DNA of 64,000 nucleotides from Nemertoderma westbladi. Taxonomy: Eukaryota > Xenacoelomorpha > Nemertodermatida > Nemertodermatidae. The notes under the pieces are model-generated. The model was not told the DNA's origin. It saw nothing but the letters and a program-made list of their open reading frames with translations, and searched no databases. Shown in pieces: positions 25,976 to 37,499 of this stretch. Location: NCBI GenBank assembly GCA_032718475.1, contig JAUCBJ010007620.1:124001-188000 (forward strand). The letters are read 5' to 3'. The position numbers and the translations under genes are program-made. How positions within the stretch are numbered: position 1 is the stretch's first letter; each line of letters begins with the position of its first letter.

Positions 25976-28900
25976 CATTGTCAGACAACATGCGACTATT
26001 GTAAACATGGAAAAAGTAAGTGAAATCCATTGTCAGACAACATGCGACTATTGTAAACATGGAAAAAGTTAGTGAAATCCATTGTCAGACAACATGCGAC
26101 TATTTTAAAGATGGAAAAAGTAAGTGAAATCCATTTCAGACATCATGCGTCTATTGTAAAGATTGAAAAAGTAAGTGAAATCCATTGTCAGACAACATGC
26201 GACTATTTTAAAGATGGAAAAAGTAAGTGAAATCCATTGTCAGACAACATGCGACTATTGCAATAATGGAAAAAGTAAGTGAAATCCATTGTCAGACAAC
26301 ATGCGACTATTGTAAATATGGAAAAAGTAAGTGAAATCCATTGTCAGACAACATGCGACTATTGCAATAATGGAAAAGGTAAGTGAAATCCATTGTCAGA
26401 CAACATGCGACTATTGCAATAATGGAAAAGGTAAGTGAAATCCATTGTCAGACAACATGCGACTATTGCAATAATGGAAAAGGTAAGTGAAATCCATTGT
26501 CAGACAACATGGGACTATTGTAAAGATGGAAAAATTAAGTGAAATCCATTGTCAGACAACATGGGACTATTGTAAAGATGGAAAAATTAAGTGAAATCCA
26601 TTGTCAGACAACATGCGACTATTGTAAATATGGAAAAAGTAAGTGAAATCCATTGTCAGACAACATGCGACTATTGCAATAATAGAAAAAGTAAGTGAAA
26701 CCCATTGTCAGCCAACATGCGACTATTTTAAAGATGGAAAAAGTAAGTGAAATCCATTGTCAGGCATCATGCGTCTATTGTAAAGGTTGAAAAAGTAAGT
26801 GAAATCCATTGTCAGACAACATGCGACTATTGTAAAGATGGAAAAATTAAGTGAAATCCATTGTCAGACAACATGCGACTATTGTAAAGATGGAAAAATT
26901 AAGTGAAATCCATTGTCAGACAACATGCGACTATTGCAATAATGGAAAAAGTAAGTGAAACCCATTGTCAGCCAACATGCGACTATTTTAAAGATGGAAA
27001 AGTAAGTGAAATCCATTGTCAGACAACATGCGACTATTTTAAAGATGGAAAAAGTAAGTGAAATCCATTGTCAGACAACATGCGACTATTTTAAAGATGT
27101 AAAAAGTAAGTGAAATCCATTGTCAGACATCATGCGTCTATTGTAAAGATTGAAAAAGTAAGTGAAATCCATTGTCAGACAACATGCGACTATTGTAGAG
27201 ATGGAAAAAGTAAGTGAAATCCATTGTCAGACAACATGCGACTATTTTAAAGATGGAAAAAGTAAGTGAAATCCATTGTCAGACAACATGCGACTATTGT
27301 AAAGATGGAAAAAGTAAGTGAAATCCATTGTCAGACAACATGCGACTATGGTAAAGATGGAAAAAGTAAGTGAAATCCATTGTCAGACAACATGCGTCTA
27401 TTGTAAAGATGGAAAAAGTAAGTGAAATCCATTGTCAGAGAACATGCGACTATTGCAATAATGGAAAAAGTAAGTGAAATCCATTGTCAGAGAACATGCG
27501 ACTATTGTAAAGATGGAAAAAGTAAGTGAAAACCATTGTCAGACAACATGCGACTATTTTAAAGATTGAAAAAGTAAGTGAAATCCATTGTCAGACAACA
27601 TGCGACTATTGTAAAGATTGAAAAAGTAAGTGAAATCCATTGTCAGACAACATGCGACTATTGTAAAGATGGAAAAAGTAAGTGAAAACCATTGTCAGAC
27701 AACATGCGACTATTGTAAAGATGGAAAAAGTAAGTGAAATCCATTGTGAGAGAACATGCGACTATTGTAAAGATGGAAAAAGTAAGTGAAATCCATTGTC
27801 AGACAACATGCGACTATTGTAAAGATGGAAAAAGTAAGTGAAAACCATTGTCAGACAACATGCGATTATTGTAAAGATTGAAAAAGTAAGTGAAATCCAT
27901 TGTCAGACAACATGCGACCATTGTAAAGATGGAAAAAGTAAGTGAAATCCATTGTCAGACAACATGCGACTATTGTAAAGATGGAAAAAGTAAGTGATAT
28001 CCATTGTCAGCCAACATGCGACTATTGTAAAGATGGAAAAAGTAAGTAAGTGAAATCCATTGTCAGACAACATGCGACTATTGCAATAATGGAAAAGGTA
28101 ACTGAAATCCATTGTCAGCCAACATGCGACTATTGTAAAGATGGAAAAAGTAAGTGAAATCCATTGTCAGACAACATGCGACTATTGCAATAATGGAAAA
28201 GGTAACTGAAATCCATTGTCAGACAACATGCGACTATTGTAAAGATGGAAAAAGTAAGTGAAAACCATTGTCAGACAACATGCGACTATTGTAAAGATTG
28301 AAAAAGTAAGTGAAAACCATTGTCAGACAACATGCGACTATTGTAGAGATTGAAAAAGTAAGTGAAATCCATTGTCAGACAACATGCGACTATTGTAGAG
28401 ATGGAAAAAGTAAGTGAAAACCATTGTCAGACAACATGCGACTATAGTAAAGATGGAAAAAGGAAAAAGTAAGTGAAATCCATTGTCAGACAACATGCGA
28501 CTATTGTAGAGATGGAAAAAGTAAGTGAAATCCATTGTCAGACAACATGCGACTATGGTAAAGATGGAAAAAGTAAGTGAAATCCATTGTCAGACAACAT
28601 GCGTCTATTGTAAAGATGGAAAAAGTAAGTGAAATCCATTGTCAGAGAACATGCGACTATTGCAATAATGGAAAAAGTAAGTGAAATCCATTGTCAGAGA
28701 ACATGCGACTATTGTAAAGATGGAAAAAGTAAGTGAAAACCATTGTCAGACAACATGCGACTATTTTAAAGATTGAAAAAGTAAGTGAAATCCATTGTCA
28801 GACAACATGCGACTATTGTAAAGATTGAAAAAGTAAGTGAAATCCATTGTCAGACAACATGCGACTATTGTAAAGATGGAAAAAGTAAGTGAAAACCATT

Positions 28901-31311
28901 GTCAGACAACATGCGACTATTGTAAAGATGGAAAAAGTAAGTGAAATCCATTGTGAGAGAACATGCGACTATTGTAAAGATGGAAAAAGTAAGTGAAATC
29001 CATTGTCAGACAACATGCGACTATTGTAAAGATGGAAAAAGTAAGTGAAAACCATTGTCAGACAACATGCGATTATTGTAAAGATTGAAAAAGTAAGTGA
29101 AATCCATTGTCAGACAACATGCGACCATTGTAAAGATGGAAAAAGTAAGTGAAATCCATTGTCAGACAACATGCGACTATTGTAAAGATGGAAAAAGTAA
29201 GTGATATCCATTGTCAGCCAACATGCGACTATTGTAAAGATGGAAAAAGTAAGTAAGTGAAATCCATTGTCAGACAACATGCGACTATTGCAATAATGGA
29301 AAAGGTAACTGAAATCCATTGTCAGCCAACATGCGACTATTGTAAAGATGGAAAAAGTAAGTGAAATCCATTGTCAGACAACATGCGACTATTGCAATAA
29401 TGGAAAAGGTAACTGAAATCCATTGTCAGACAACATGCGACTATTGTAAAGATGGAAAAAGTAAGTGAAAACCATTGTCAGACAACATGCGACTATTGTA
29501 AAGATTGAAAAAGTAAGTGAAAACCATTGTCAGACAACATGCGACTATTGTAGAGATTGAAAAAGTAAGTGAAATCCATTGTCAGACAACATGCGACTAT
29601 TGTAGAGATGGAAAAAGTAAGTGAAAACCATTGTCAGACAACATGCGACTATAGTAAAGATGGAAAAAGGAAAAAGTAAGTGAAATCCATTGTCAGACAA
29701 CATGCGACTATTGTAGAGATGGAAAAAGTAAGTGAAATCCATTGTCAGACAACATGCGACTATTGTAAAGATGGAAAAAGTAAGTGAAATCCATTGTCAG
29801 ACAACATGCAACTATTTTAAAGATGGAAAAAGTAAGTGAAATACATTGTCAGACAACATGCGACTATTTTAAAGATGGGAAAAGTAAATGAAATCCATTG
29901 TCAGACAACATGCGACTATTGTAAAGATGGAAAAAGTAAGTGAAAACCATTGTCAGACAACATGCGACTATTGTAAAGATTGAAAAAGTAAGTGAAATCC
30001 ATTGTGAGACAACATGCGACTATTGTAAAGATTGAAAAAGTAAGTGAAATCCATTGTCAGACAACATGCGACTATTGTAAAGATGGAAAAAGTAAGTGAA
30101 AACCATTGTCAGACAACATGCGACTATTGTAAAGATTGAAAAAGTAAGTGAAATCCATTGTCAGACAACATGCGACTATTGTAAAGATTGAAAAAGTAAG
30201 TGAAATCCATTGTCAGACAACATGCGACTATTGTAAAGATGGAAAAAGTAAGTGAAATCCATTGTCAGACAACATGCGACTATTGTAAAGATGGAAAAAG
30301 TAAGTGAAAACCATTGTCAGACAACATGCGACTATTGTAAAGATTGAAAAAGTAAGTGAAATCCATTGTCAGACAACATGCGACTATTGTAAAGATTGAA
30401 AAAGTAAGTGAAATCCATTGTCAGACAACATGCGACTATTGTAAAGATGGAAAAAGTAAGTGAAATCCATTGTCAGACAACATGCGACTATTGTAAAGAT
30501 GGAAAAAGTAAGTGAAAACCATTGTCAGACAACATGCAACTATTTTAAAGATGGAAAAAGTAAGTGAAATACATTGTCAGACAACATGCGACTATTTTAA
30601 AGATGGGAAAAGTAAATGAAATCCATTGTCAGACAACATGCGACTATTGTAAAGATGGAAAAAGTAAGTGAAAACCATTGTCAGACAACATGCGACTATT
30701 GTAAAGATTGAAAAAGTAAGTGAAATCCATTGTCAGACAACATGCGACTATTGTAGAGATTGAAAAAGTAAGTGAAATCCATTGTCAGAGAACATGCGAC
30801 TATTGTAAAGATGGAAAAAGTAAGTGAAAACCATTGTCAAACAACATGCGACTATTGTAAAGATTGAAAAAGTAAGTGAAATCCATTGTCAGACAACATG
30901 CGACCATTGTAAAGATGGAAAAAGTAAGTGAAATCCATTGTCAGAGAACATGCGACTATTGTAAAGATGGAAAAAGTAAGTGAAAACCATTGTCAGACAA
31001 CATGCGACTATTGTAAAGATTGAAAATGTAAGTGAAATCCATTGTCAGACAACATGCGACCATTGTAAAGATGGAAAAATTAAGTGAAAACCATTGTCAG
31101 AGAACATGCGACTATTGTAAAGATGGAAAAATTAAGTGAAAACCATTGTCAGACAACATGCGACTATTGTGAAGATTGAAAAAGTAAGTGAAATCCATTG
31201 TCACACAACATGCGACTATTTTAAAGATGGAACAAGTAAGTGAAATCCATTGTCAGACAACATGCGACTATTGTAAAGATGGAAAAAGTAAGTGAAATCC
31301 ATTGTCAGACA
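25976..31311. repeat. 5.3-kb satellite block, copy 2
   Basis: This is the second copy of the block at 19715-25050, at a constant 6261-bp shift and including the internal 1207-bp duplication (27903 and 29110). I noticed no indel between the copies, since every checked tag falls at exactly the same shift. The stretch between the copies (about 25050-25975) consists of plain monomers with one 53-mer (GTAATAGATGG near 25636). Confidence 0.85.
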
Positions 31312-32770
31312 ACATGCAACTATTTTAAAGATGGGAAAAGTAAATGAAATCCATTGTCAGACAACATGCGACTATTGTAAAGATGGAAAAAGTAAGTGAA
31401 AACCATTGTCAGACAACATGCGACTATTGTAAAGATTGAAAAAGTAAGTGAAATCCATTGTGAGACAACATGCGACTATTGTAAAGATTGAAAAAGTAAG
31501 TGAAATCCATTGTCAGACAACATGCGACTATTGTAAAGATGGAAAAAGTAAGTGAAAACCATTGTCAGACAACATGCGACTATTGTAAAGATTGAAAAAG
31601 TAAGTGAAATCCATTGTCAGACAACATGCGACTATTGTAAAGATTGAAAAAGTAAGTGAAATCCATTGTCAGACAACATGCGACTATTGTAAAGATGGAA
31701 AAAGTAAGTGAAATCCATTGTCAGACAACATGCGACTATTGTAAAGATGGAAAAAGTAAGTGAAAACCATTGTCAGACAACATGCGACTATTGTAAAGAT
31801 TGAAAAAGTAAGTGAAATCCATTGTCAGACAACATGCGACTATTGTAAAGATTGAAAAAGTAAGTGAAATCCATTGTCAGACAACATGCGACTATTGTAA
31901 AGATGGAAAAAGTAAGTGAAATCCATTGTCAGACAACATGCGACTATTGTAAAGATGGAAAAAGTAAGTGAAAACCATTGTCAGACAACATGCAACTATT
32001 TTAAAGATGGAAAAAGTAAGTGAAATACATTGTCAGACAACATGCGACTATTTTAAAGATGGGAAAAGTAAATGAAATCCATTGTCAGACAACATGCGAC
32101 TATTGTAAAGATGGAAAAAGTAAGTGAAAACCATTGTCAGACAACATGCGACTATTGTAAAGATTGAAAAAGTAAGTGAAATCCATTGTCAGACAACATG
32201 CGACTATTGTAGAGATTGAAAAAGTAAGTGAAATCCATTGTCAGAGAACATGCGACTATTGTAAAGATGGAAAAAGTAAGTGAAAACCATTGTCAAACAA
32301 CATGCGACTATTGTAAAGATTGAAAAAGTAAGTGAAATCCATTGTCAGACAACATGCGACCATTGTAAAGATGGAAAAAGTAAGTGAAATCCATTGTCAG
32401 AGAACATGCGACTATTGTAAAGATGGAAAAAGTAAGTGAAAACCATTGTCAGACAACATGCGACTATTGTAAAGATTGAAAATGTAAGTGAAATCCATTG
32501 TCAGACAACATGCGACCATTGTAAAGATGGAAAAATTAAGTGAAAACCATTGTCAGAGAACATGCGACTATTGTAAAGATGGAAAAATTAAGTGAAAACC
32601 ATTGTCAGACAACATGCGACTATTGTGAAGATTGAAAAAGTAAGTGAAATCCATTGTCACACAACATGCGACTATTTTAAAGATGGAACAAGTAAGTGAA
32701 ATCCATTGTCAGACAACATGCGACTATTGTAAAGATGGAAAAAGTAAGTGAAATCCATTGTCAGACAACA
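30001..32770. repeat. tandem duplication of 1456 bp
   Basis: Tags in the end of block copy 2 recur 1456 bp (28 x 52) later: ATTGTGAGAC at 30001 and 31457, CATTGTCAAACAAC at about 30832 and 32288, and ATTGTGAAGATTG at 31166 and 32622. The constant shift indicates one unequal-exchange step adding 28 monomers. Confidence 0.8.
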
Positions 32771-35413
32771 TGCAACTATTTTAAAGATGGAAAAAGTAAG
32801 TGAAATACATTGTCAGACAACATGCGACTATTTTAAAGATGGGAAAAGTAAGTGAAATCCATTGTCAGACAACATGCGACTATTGTAAAGATGGAAAAAG
32901 TAAGTGAAAACCATTGTCAGACAACATGCGACTATTGTAAAGATTGAAAAAGTAAGTGAAATCCATTGTCAGACAACATGCGACTATTGTAAAGATGGAA
33001 AAAGTTAGTGAAATCCATTGTCAGACAACATGCGACTATTGTAAAGATGGAAAAAAGTAAGTGAAATCCATTGTCAGACAACACGCGACTATTGTAAAGA
33101 TGGAAAAATTAAGTGAAATCCATTGTCAGACAACATGCGACTATTGTAAAGATGGAAAAAGTAAGTGAAAACCATTGTCAGACAACATGCGACTATTGTA
33201 AAGATTGAAAAAGTAAGTGAAATCCATTGTCAGACAACATGCGACTATTTTAAAGATGGAAAAAGTAAATGAAATCCATTGTCAGACAACATGCGACTAT
33301 TGTAAAGATGGAAAAAGTAAGTGAAAACCATTGTCAGACAACATGCGACTATTTTAAAGATGGAAAAAGTAAGTGAAAACCATTGTCAGACAACATGCGA
33401 CTATTTTAAAGATGGAAAAAGTAAGTGAAATCCATTGTCAGACAACATGCGACTATTGTAAAGATGGAAAAAGTAAGTGAAAACCATTGTCAGACAACAT
33501 GCGACAAGATTGAAAAAGTAAGTGAAATCCATTGTCAGACAACATGCGACTATTTTAAAGATGGAAAAAGTAAGTGAAATCCATTGTCAGACAACATGCG
33601 ACTATTTTAAAGAGGGAAAAAGTAAGTGAAAACCATTGTCAGACAACATGCGACTATTGTAAAGATTGAAAAAGTAAGTGAAATCCATTGTCAGACAATA
33701 TGCGACTATTGTAAAGATTGAAAAAGTAAGTGAAATCCATTGTCAGACAACATGCGACTATTGTAAAGATTGAAAAAGTAAGTGAAATCCATTGTCAGAC
33801 AATATGCGACTATTGTAAAGATTGAAAAAGTAAGTGAAATCCATTGTCAGACAACATGCGACTATTGTAAAGATGGAAAAACTAAGTGAAATCCATTGTC
33901 AGACAAGATGCGACTATTGTAAAGATGGAAAAAGTAAGTGAAAACCATTGTCAGACAACATGCGACTATTTTAAAGATGGAAAAAGTAAGTGAAAACCAT
34001 TGTCAGACAACATGCGACTATTTTAAAGATGGAAAAAGTAAGTGAAATCCATTGTCAGACAACATGCGACTATTGTAAAGATGGAAAAAGTAAGTGAAAA
34101 CCATTGTCAGACAACATGCGACAAGATTGAAAAAATAAGTGAAATCCATTGTCAGACAACATGCGACTATTTTAAAGATGGAAAAAGTAAGTGAAATCCA
34201 TTGTCAGACAACATGCGACTATTTTAAAGAGGGAAAAAGTAAGTGAAAACCATTGTCAGACAACATGCGACTATTGTAAAGATTGAAAAAGTAAGTGAAA
34301 TCCATTGTCAGACAATATGCGACTATTGTAAAGATTGAAAAAGTAAGTGAAATCCATTGTCAGACAACATGCGACTATTGTAAAGATTGAAAAAGTAAGT
34401 GAAATCCATTGTCAGACAATATGCGACTATTGTAAAGATTGAAAAAGTAAGTGAAATCCATTGTCAGACAACATGCGACTATTGTAAAGATGGAAAAACT
34501 AAGTGAAATCCATTGTCAGACAACATGCGACTATTTTAAAGATGGAAAAAGTAAATGAAATCCATTGTCAGACAACATGCGACTATTTTAAAGATGGAAA
34601 AAGTAAGTGAAAACCATTGTCAGACAACATGCGACTATTGTAAAGATTGAAAAAGTAAGTGAAATCCATCGTCAGACAACATGCGACTATTTTAAAGATG
34701 GAAAAAGTAAGTGAAATCCATTGTCAGACAACATGCGACTATTTTAAAGATGGAAAAAGTAAGTGAAATCCATTGTCAGACAACATGCGACTATTGTAAA
34801 GATGGAAAAAGTAAGTGAAAATCATTGTCAGACAACATGCGACTATTTTAAAGATGGAAAAAGTAAGTGAAATCCATTGTTAGACAACATGCGACTATTG
34901 TAAAGATGGAAAAAGTAAGTGAAAACCATTGTCAGACAACATGCGACTATTGTAAAGATTGAAAAAGTAAGTGAAATCCATTGTCAGACAACATGCGACT
35001 ATTGTAAAGATGGAAAAAGTTTTAGTGAAATCCATTGTCAGACAACATGCGACTATTGCAATAATGGAAAAAGTAAGTGAAACCCATTGTCAGCCAACAT
35101 GCGACTATTTTAAAGATGGAAAAAGTAAGTGAAATCCATTGTCAGACAACATGCGACTATTGTAAAGATGGAAAAAGTAAGTGAAAATCATTGTCAGACA
35201 ACATGCGACTATTGTAAAGATGGAAAAAGTAAGTTAAATCCATTGTCAGACAACATGCGACTATTGTAAAGATGGAAAAAGTAAGTGAAAACCATTGTCA
35301 GACAACATGCGACTATTATAGAGATGGAAAAAGTAAGTGAAATCCATTGTCAGACAACATGCGACTATTGTAAAGATGGAAAAAGTAAGTGAAATCCATT
35401 GTCAGACAACATG
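32770..35413. repeat. copy of the 10.95-12.97 kb satellite segment, left flank of the LINE
   Basis: The order matches 10.95-12.97 kb with a shift of 21815 bp, then about 22432 bp after an extra 618-bp tandem step. The monomer lacking TATTGTA occurs once at 11686 but twice here, at 33501 and 34119. The segment ends at the LINE insertion. The last three monomers (TATAGAG type, plain, then the interrupted one) equal the order at 12890-12981. Confidence 0.8.
35398..35413. repeat. target-site duplication, left copy (16 bp)
   Basis: ATTGTCAGACAACATG immediately precedes the element and is repeated exactly right after it. It covers monomer positions 14-29. Uninterrupted monomers of the same local order exist in this window, so it is a true duplication and not a phase coincidence of the satellite. 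Confidence 0.9.
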
Positions 35414-35501
35414 AAAGACTCATGACATAACTGTAACTTTAACTTTGACAACCTAACTGTACTGCTGTATGTCAATTATTTAAATTTATTATTTCAATGA
35501 T
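35414..35501 (+). promoter_or_regulatory. LINE 5' untranslated leader (88 bp)
   Basis: This AT-rich leader lies between the left target-site duplication and the ORF1 start. It contains the short repeat TAACTTTAACTTTGAC near 35435 and two upstream ATGs. One, near 35422, stops after two codons; the other is at 35497 in another frame. No TATA box or other clear promoter element can be argued. LINE promoters are usually internal, so a promoter here is assumed from the element class and not seen. A 5' truncation within the leader cannot be excluded. Confidence 0.5.
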
Positions 35502-36281
35502 ATGGCTGAGGCAGTGGAGTTCGTGAAACACCAAGATGAAATTCTCAATCTGATCCGCTCCGTTAAACAAAAGAAAAGCTTCACCAATGACGAGGAGAAA
35601 CACGTAATTGATAAACTGATGGCGATGTCATCCTTGTTTACCACTACGCTCGGTCTGCTCGCCGAAGCGCGCCAAGAGTCGGTTAACTCCAAAAACCAAC
35701 TCCTGAACAACCTTCTGACACACCCCTCGGCTGCGGTTGCAGCAAACGCGAAAGTCGGACTTCCTCCCGCGACCTCGGCATGGAACAGGTCCGAGTGTGG
35801 TGCTGGTGCCCCCACCAGCCTCGCCGCTACAAACGTCAACAACGTCACCACCGGTACCGGTACACCAGCCAGGAATCCACAACCAGCACCGCTTAGGACG
35901 ATTATCGGGGGGAGCCGACCCGCCGGCGGCCCTATCCGGGCTGGTACGAAGCCGCCCGCGCCCCCACGGAAGGCCCACGTTCATATCGGGAGGTTGCACC
36001 CCAATGTAACCTCAAAGGATATCTGCGACTTCCTCAATCTGGAGAAAGTTCAATTCGACGAAGTTGTGGCAGTTCCCCCACGCCAGGATTCGCCATACAT
36101 CAGTTATCATATCGTTTGCGACCAGGAAAAACGCGACTCAGTCATAGACCCCACATTATGGGAAGACGGAGTTACAATCCGTAACTACCGTCTAAATGAC
36201 GAGGAGCGGGTTCACTACGGAGTGCGCCCACGGCAATACAACGGAACCCCCATCCCATCCTCCCAACAGGACAGGGAATGA
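35502..36281 (+). CDS. LINE ORF1 protein, 259 aa, RRM-like C-terminus
   Basis: This is an intact 259-residue ORF1. In LINEs this protein binds element RNA and forms the ribonucleoprotein with ORF2. Residues 1-75 are charged and helix-prone, probably an oligomerising coiled coil. Residues about 85-157 are rich in Ala, Gly, Pro and Thr and look like a flexible linker. Residues about 158-230 hold a compact alpha/beta pattern: HVHIGRL, then DICDFL, then YISYHIV at 199-205, then LWEDGVTIRNYR. This pattern is typical of the RRM-like domain of invertebrate LINE ORF1 proteins. No CCHC zinc knuckle is present. The ATG at 35502 has G at -3 and G at +4, a good start context. The ORF ends at TGA 36279-36281, which overlaps an ATG at 36278. 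Open reading in the same frame continues directly into ORF2. The RNA-binding role is inferred from the family; I see no disabling change. Confidence 0.85.
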   Translation: MAEAVEFVKHQDEILNLIRSVKQKKSFTNDEEKHVIDKLMAMSSLFTTTLGLLAEARQESVNSKNQLLNNLLTHPSAAVAANAKVGLPPATSAWNRSECGAGAPTSLAATNVNNVTTGTGTPARNPQPAPLRTIIGGSRPAGGPIRAGTKPPAPPRKAHVHIGRLHPNVTSKDICDFLNLEKVQFDEVVAVPPRQDSPYISYHIVCDQEKRDSVIDPTLWEDGVTIRNYRLNDEERVHYGVRPRQYNGTPIPSSQQDRE

Positions 36282-36313
36282 CACCCGTCGCACCCGGTAA
36301 TCCCAAACGATGA
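36278..36313 (+). other. ORF1/ORF2 junction with ATGA overlap
   Basis: The ORF1 stop TGA (36279-36281) overlaps an ATG at 36278. That ATG reads only 11 codons to a TGA at 36311-36313. The ORF2 frame equals the ORF1 frame and is open from 36282, but its first in-frame ATG is not until 36843, beyond most endonuclease catalytic residues. Overlapping stop-start signals are used for termination-reinitiation in some LINEs (SART1 is the known example). Here a +1 shift would also be needed, or else readthrough of the single TGA. A one-base change private to this copy would explain it as well. Confidence 0.7.
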
Positions 36314-36965
36314 CGTCATCATTAGACTCTGGAACGTAGAAGGTTTACAATACCTGGTAAATCATTATAGCGACGCTGAACTCTACTCAAACTCAGATGT
36401 AGTCCTATTTACAGAAACTTTCCTCACTACAACTACATTTCAAACGCCGAATTACTACCCCTTCCTCTCGCCAGCTGCCCAGGGCTCCAGTGGCCGACCC
36501 AGTGGCGGTCTGCTAATTCTGTGCAAACCAAATTTAAACCCATCCGGACTTGCTCAAGATACCAGTCACATAATAATTAAAACTGATATAGCTTATTTCG
36601 CAGTTTTCTACTTTCCACCAAAAACCGCGCTGGAAAACATTATTCTCTCCATCTCCACTGCACTATCCCATACAGACTGCAACCTACCCACTGTATTGGG
36701 TGGAGATTTTAATTGTAGACTCGATAACGGCAACCGCGGGTCAACTCTCGTGGAACACCTCAACTCGCTCGGTTTCACCTGCCTCAACAATGCTGCCAAC
36801 CCCACTTATATATCACCTCAAGGTGAGAGTGTCATCGACCTGATGTTTGTCAGATATGTTGGCGCCCTCCCACCAAATATACCAGACTTAAACGTTATTC
36901 TGGGCCCAATAAGGAAACACCAAAGGACCCAGGTGACTCTTGGTTTCCAGACATTAAACCTACCG
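36309..36965 (+). other. ORF2 AP-like endonuclease domain
   Basis: This is an exonuclease-endonuclease-phosphatase fold domain that nicks target DNA. Visible motifs in order are WN-x-EG (Asn codon at 36333), LFTETFL (catalytic Glu at 36414), SGGLLIL, FYFPP (36606-36617), GGDFN (Asp 36705, Asn 36711) and SVID (Ser 36828, Asp 36837). The final motif, normally Ser-Asp-His, appears as Arg-Lys-His (36912-36920): the His is kept and the Asp is replaced. Unless an alternative alignment applies, this is a missing key residue. The insertion itself shows that the source element was functional. Confidence 0.85.
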
Positions 36966-37499
36966 CCGACTAAACCGCCTCGATACACACGGAAAATAAA
37001 CCCTGATATCATCCGACAGCACCCCAATCTCCAGTTAATCCGGGAAAATCTAACAACCACCAACGACATAGATAGCGCGACTGCACTGTTCAATGAGGCG
37101 TTAACTAACTCTGCAACACTAATATCATCTTGCAACCCCAGCGGCAAACCCTGGTACGACGTTGAGTGCCAGGAACTTAAAGGAGCACTCATTTCAGCAA
37201 TGAAAAATCGCAATAAGTCAGAGACTGACAACACATCATTCTGGAACCTTCGAAAAATATACAAACGGCTTATTATATCTAAACGCAATGAATACGAAGA
37301 AAAGGTTTTATCAGACTTGGTGGGAAGAGCCGAGATTAAACCCTGGTCTTTGTTTAACGATCGTAAACCTACAGTCGCCCCGATCGATTCCATACGCTTA
37401 GAATCACACTTCCACGACTTGCTGGGTATCTCGCGCGACCCCCCTGGCACAGAACCAATCCCAGTGACAAGCGAAGCAGATCGAAGCATCTCAGAATGG

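Larger units (their letters stand above)
1..35413. repeat. 52-bp tandem satellite array, left part
   Basis: The stretch is an uninterrupted head-to-tail array of a 52-bp monomer that already runs at base 1. Taking GTAAGTG as the start, the parts in order are GTAAGTGAAATCC, ATTGTCAGACAACATG, CGACTATTGTAAAGATGG and a run of five A. Division gives about 680 copies. GC is clearly low (about one third). Most variants are substitutions. Length variants include a doubled GTAA (4 bp longer), GGAAAAAGGAAAAAG (7 bp longer), CCATTTCAG (1 bp shorter) and a junction missing about 15 bp. Because 52 is not a multiple of 3, every frame rotates through stops within about three monomers, so no protein is encoded. 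Length and uniformity suggest centromeric, pericentromeric or subtelomeric heterochromatin, which is inference. Confidence 0.97.

Noticed and set aside
1-35413. CRISPR array
   Set aside because: There are no distinct spacers: the whole 52-bp unit repeats. The context is eukaryotic and no cas genes exist.
35489-35999. Antisense and overlapping open frames over ORF1 (minus 35489-35851, minus 35628-35999, plus 35737-36009)
   Set aside because: They are shadows of ORF1 in GC-rich sequence, low in complexity and without domain features.
36299-36310. CCCAAAC as a -1 ribosomal slippery site at the ORF1/ORF2 junction
   Set aside because: The phase is wrong for a -1 shift into ORF2 from either the ORF1 frame or the ATGA frame, and I see no supporting downstream structure.
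36696-36698. ORF2 start at TTG 36696
   Set aside because: The frame is open upstream to 36282 and already encodes essential endonuclease motifs, so a start here would cut the domain in half.
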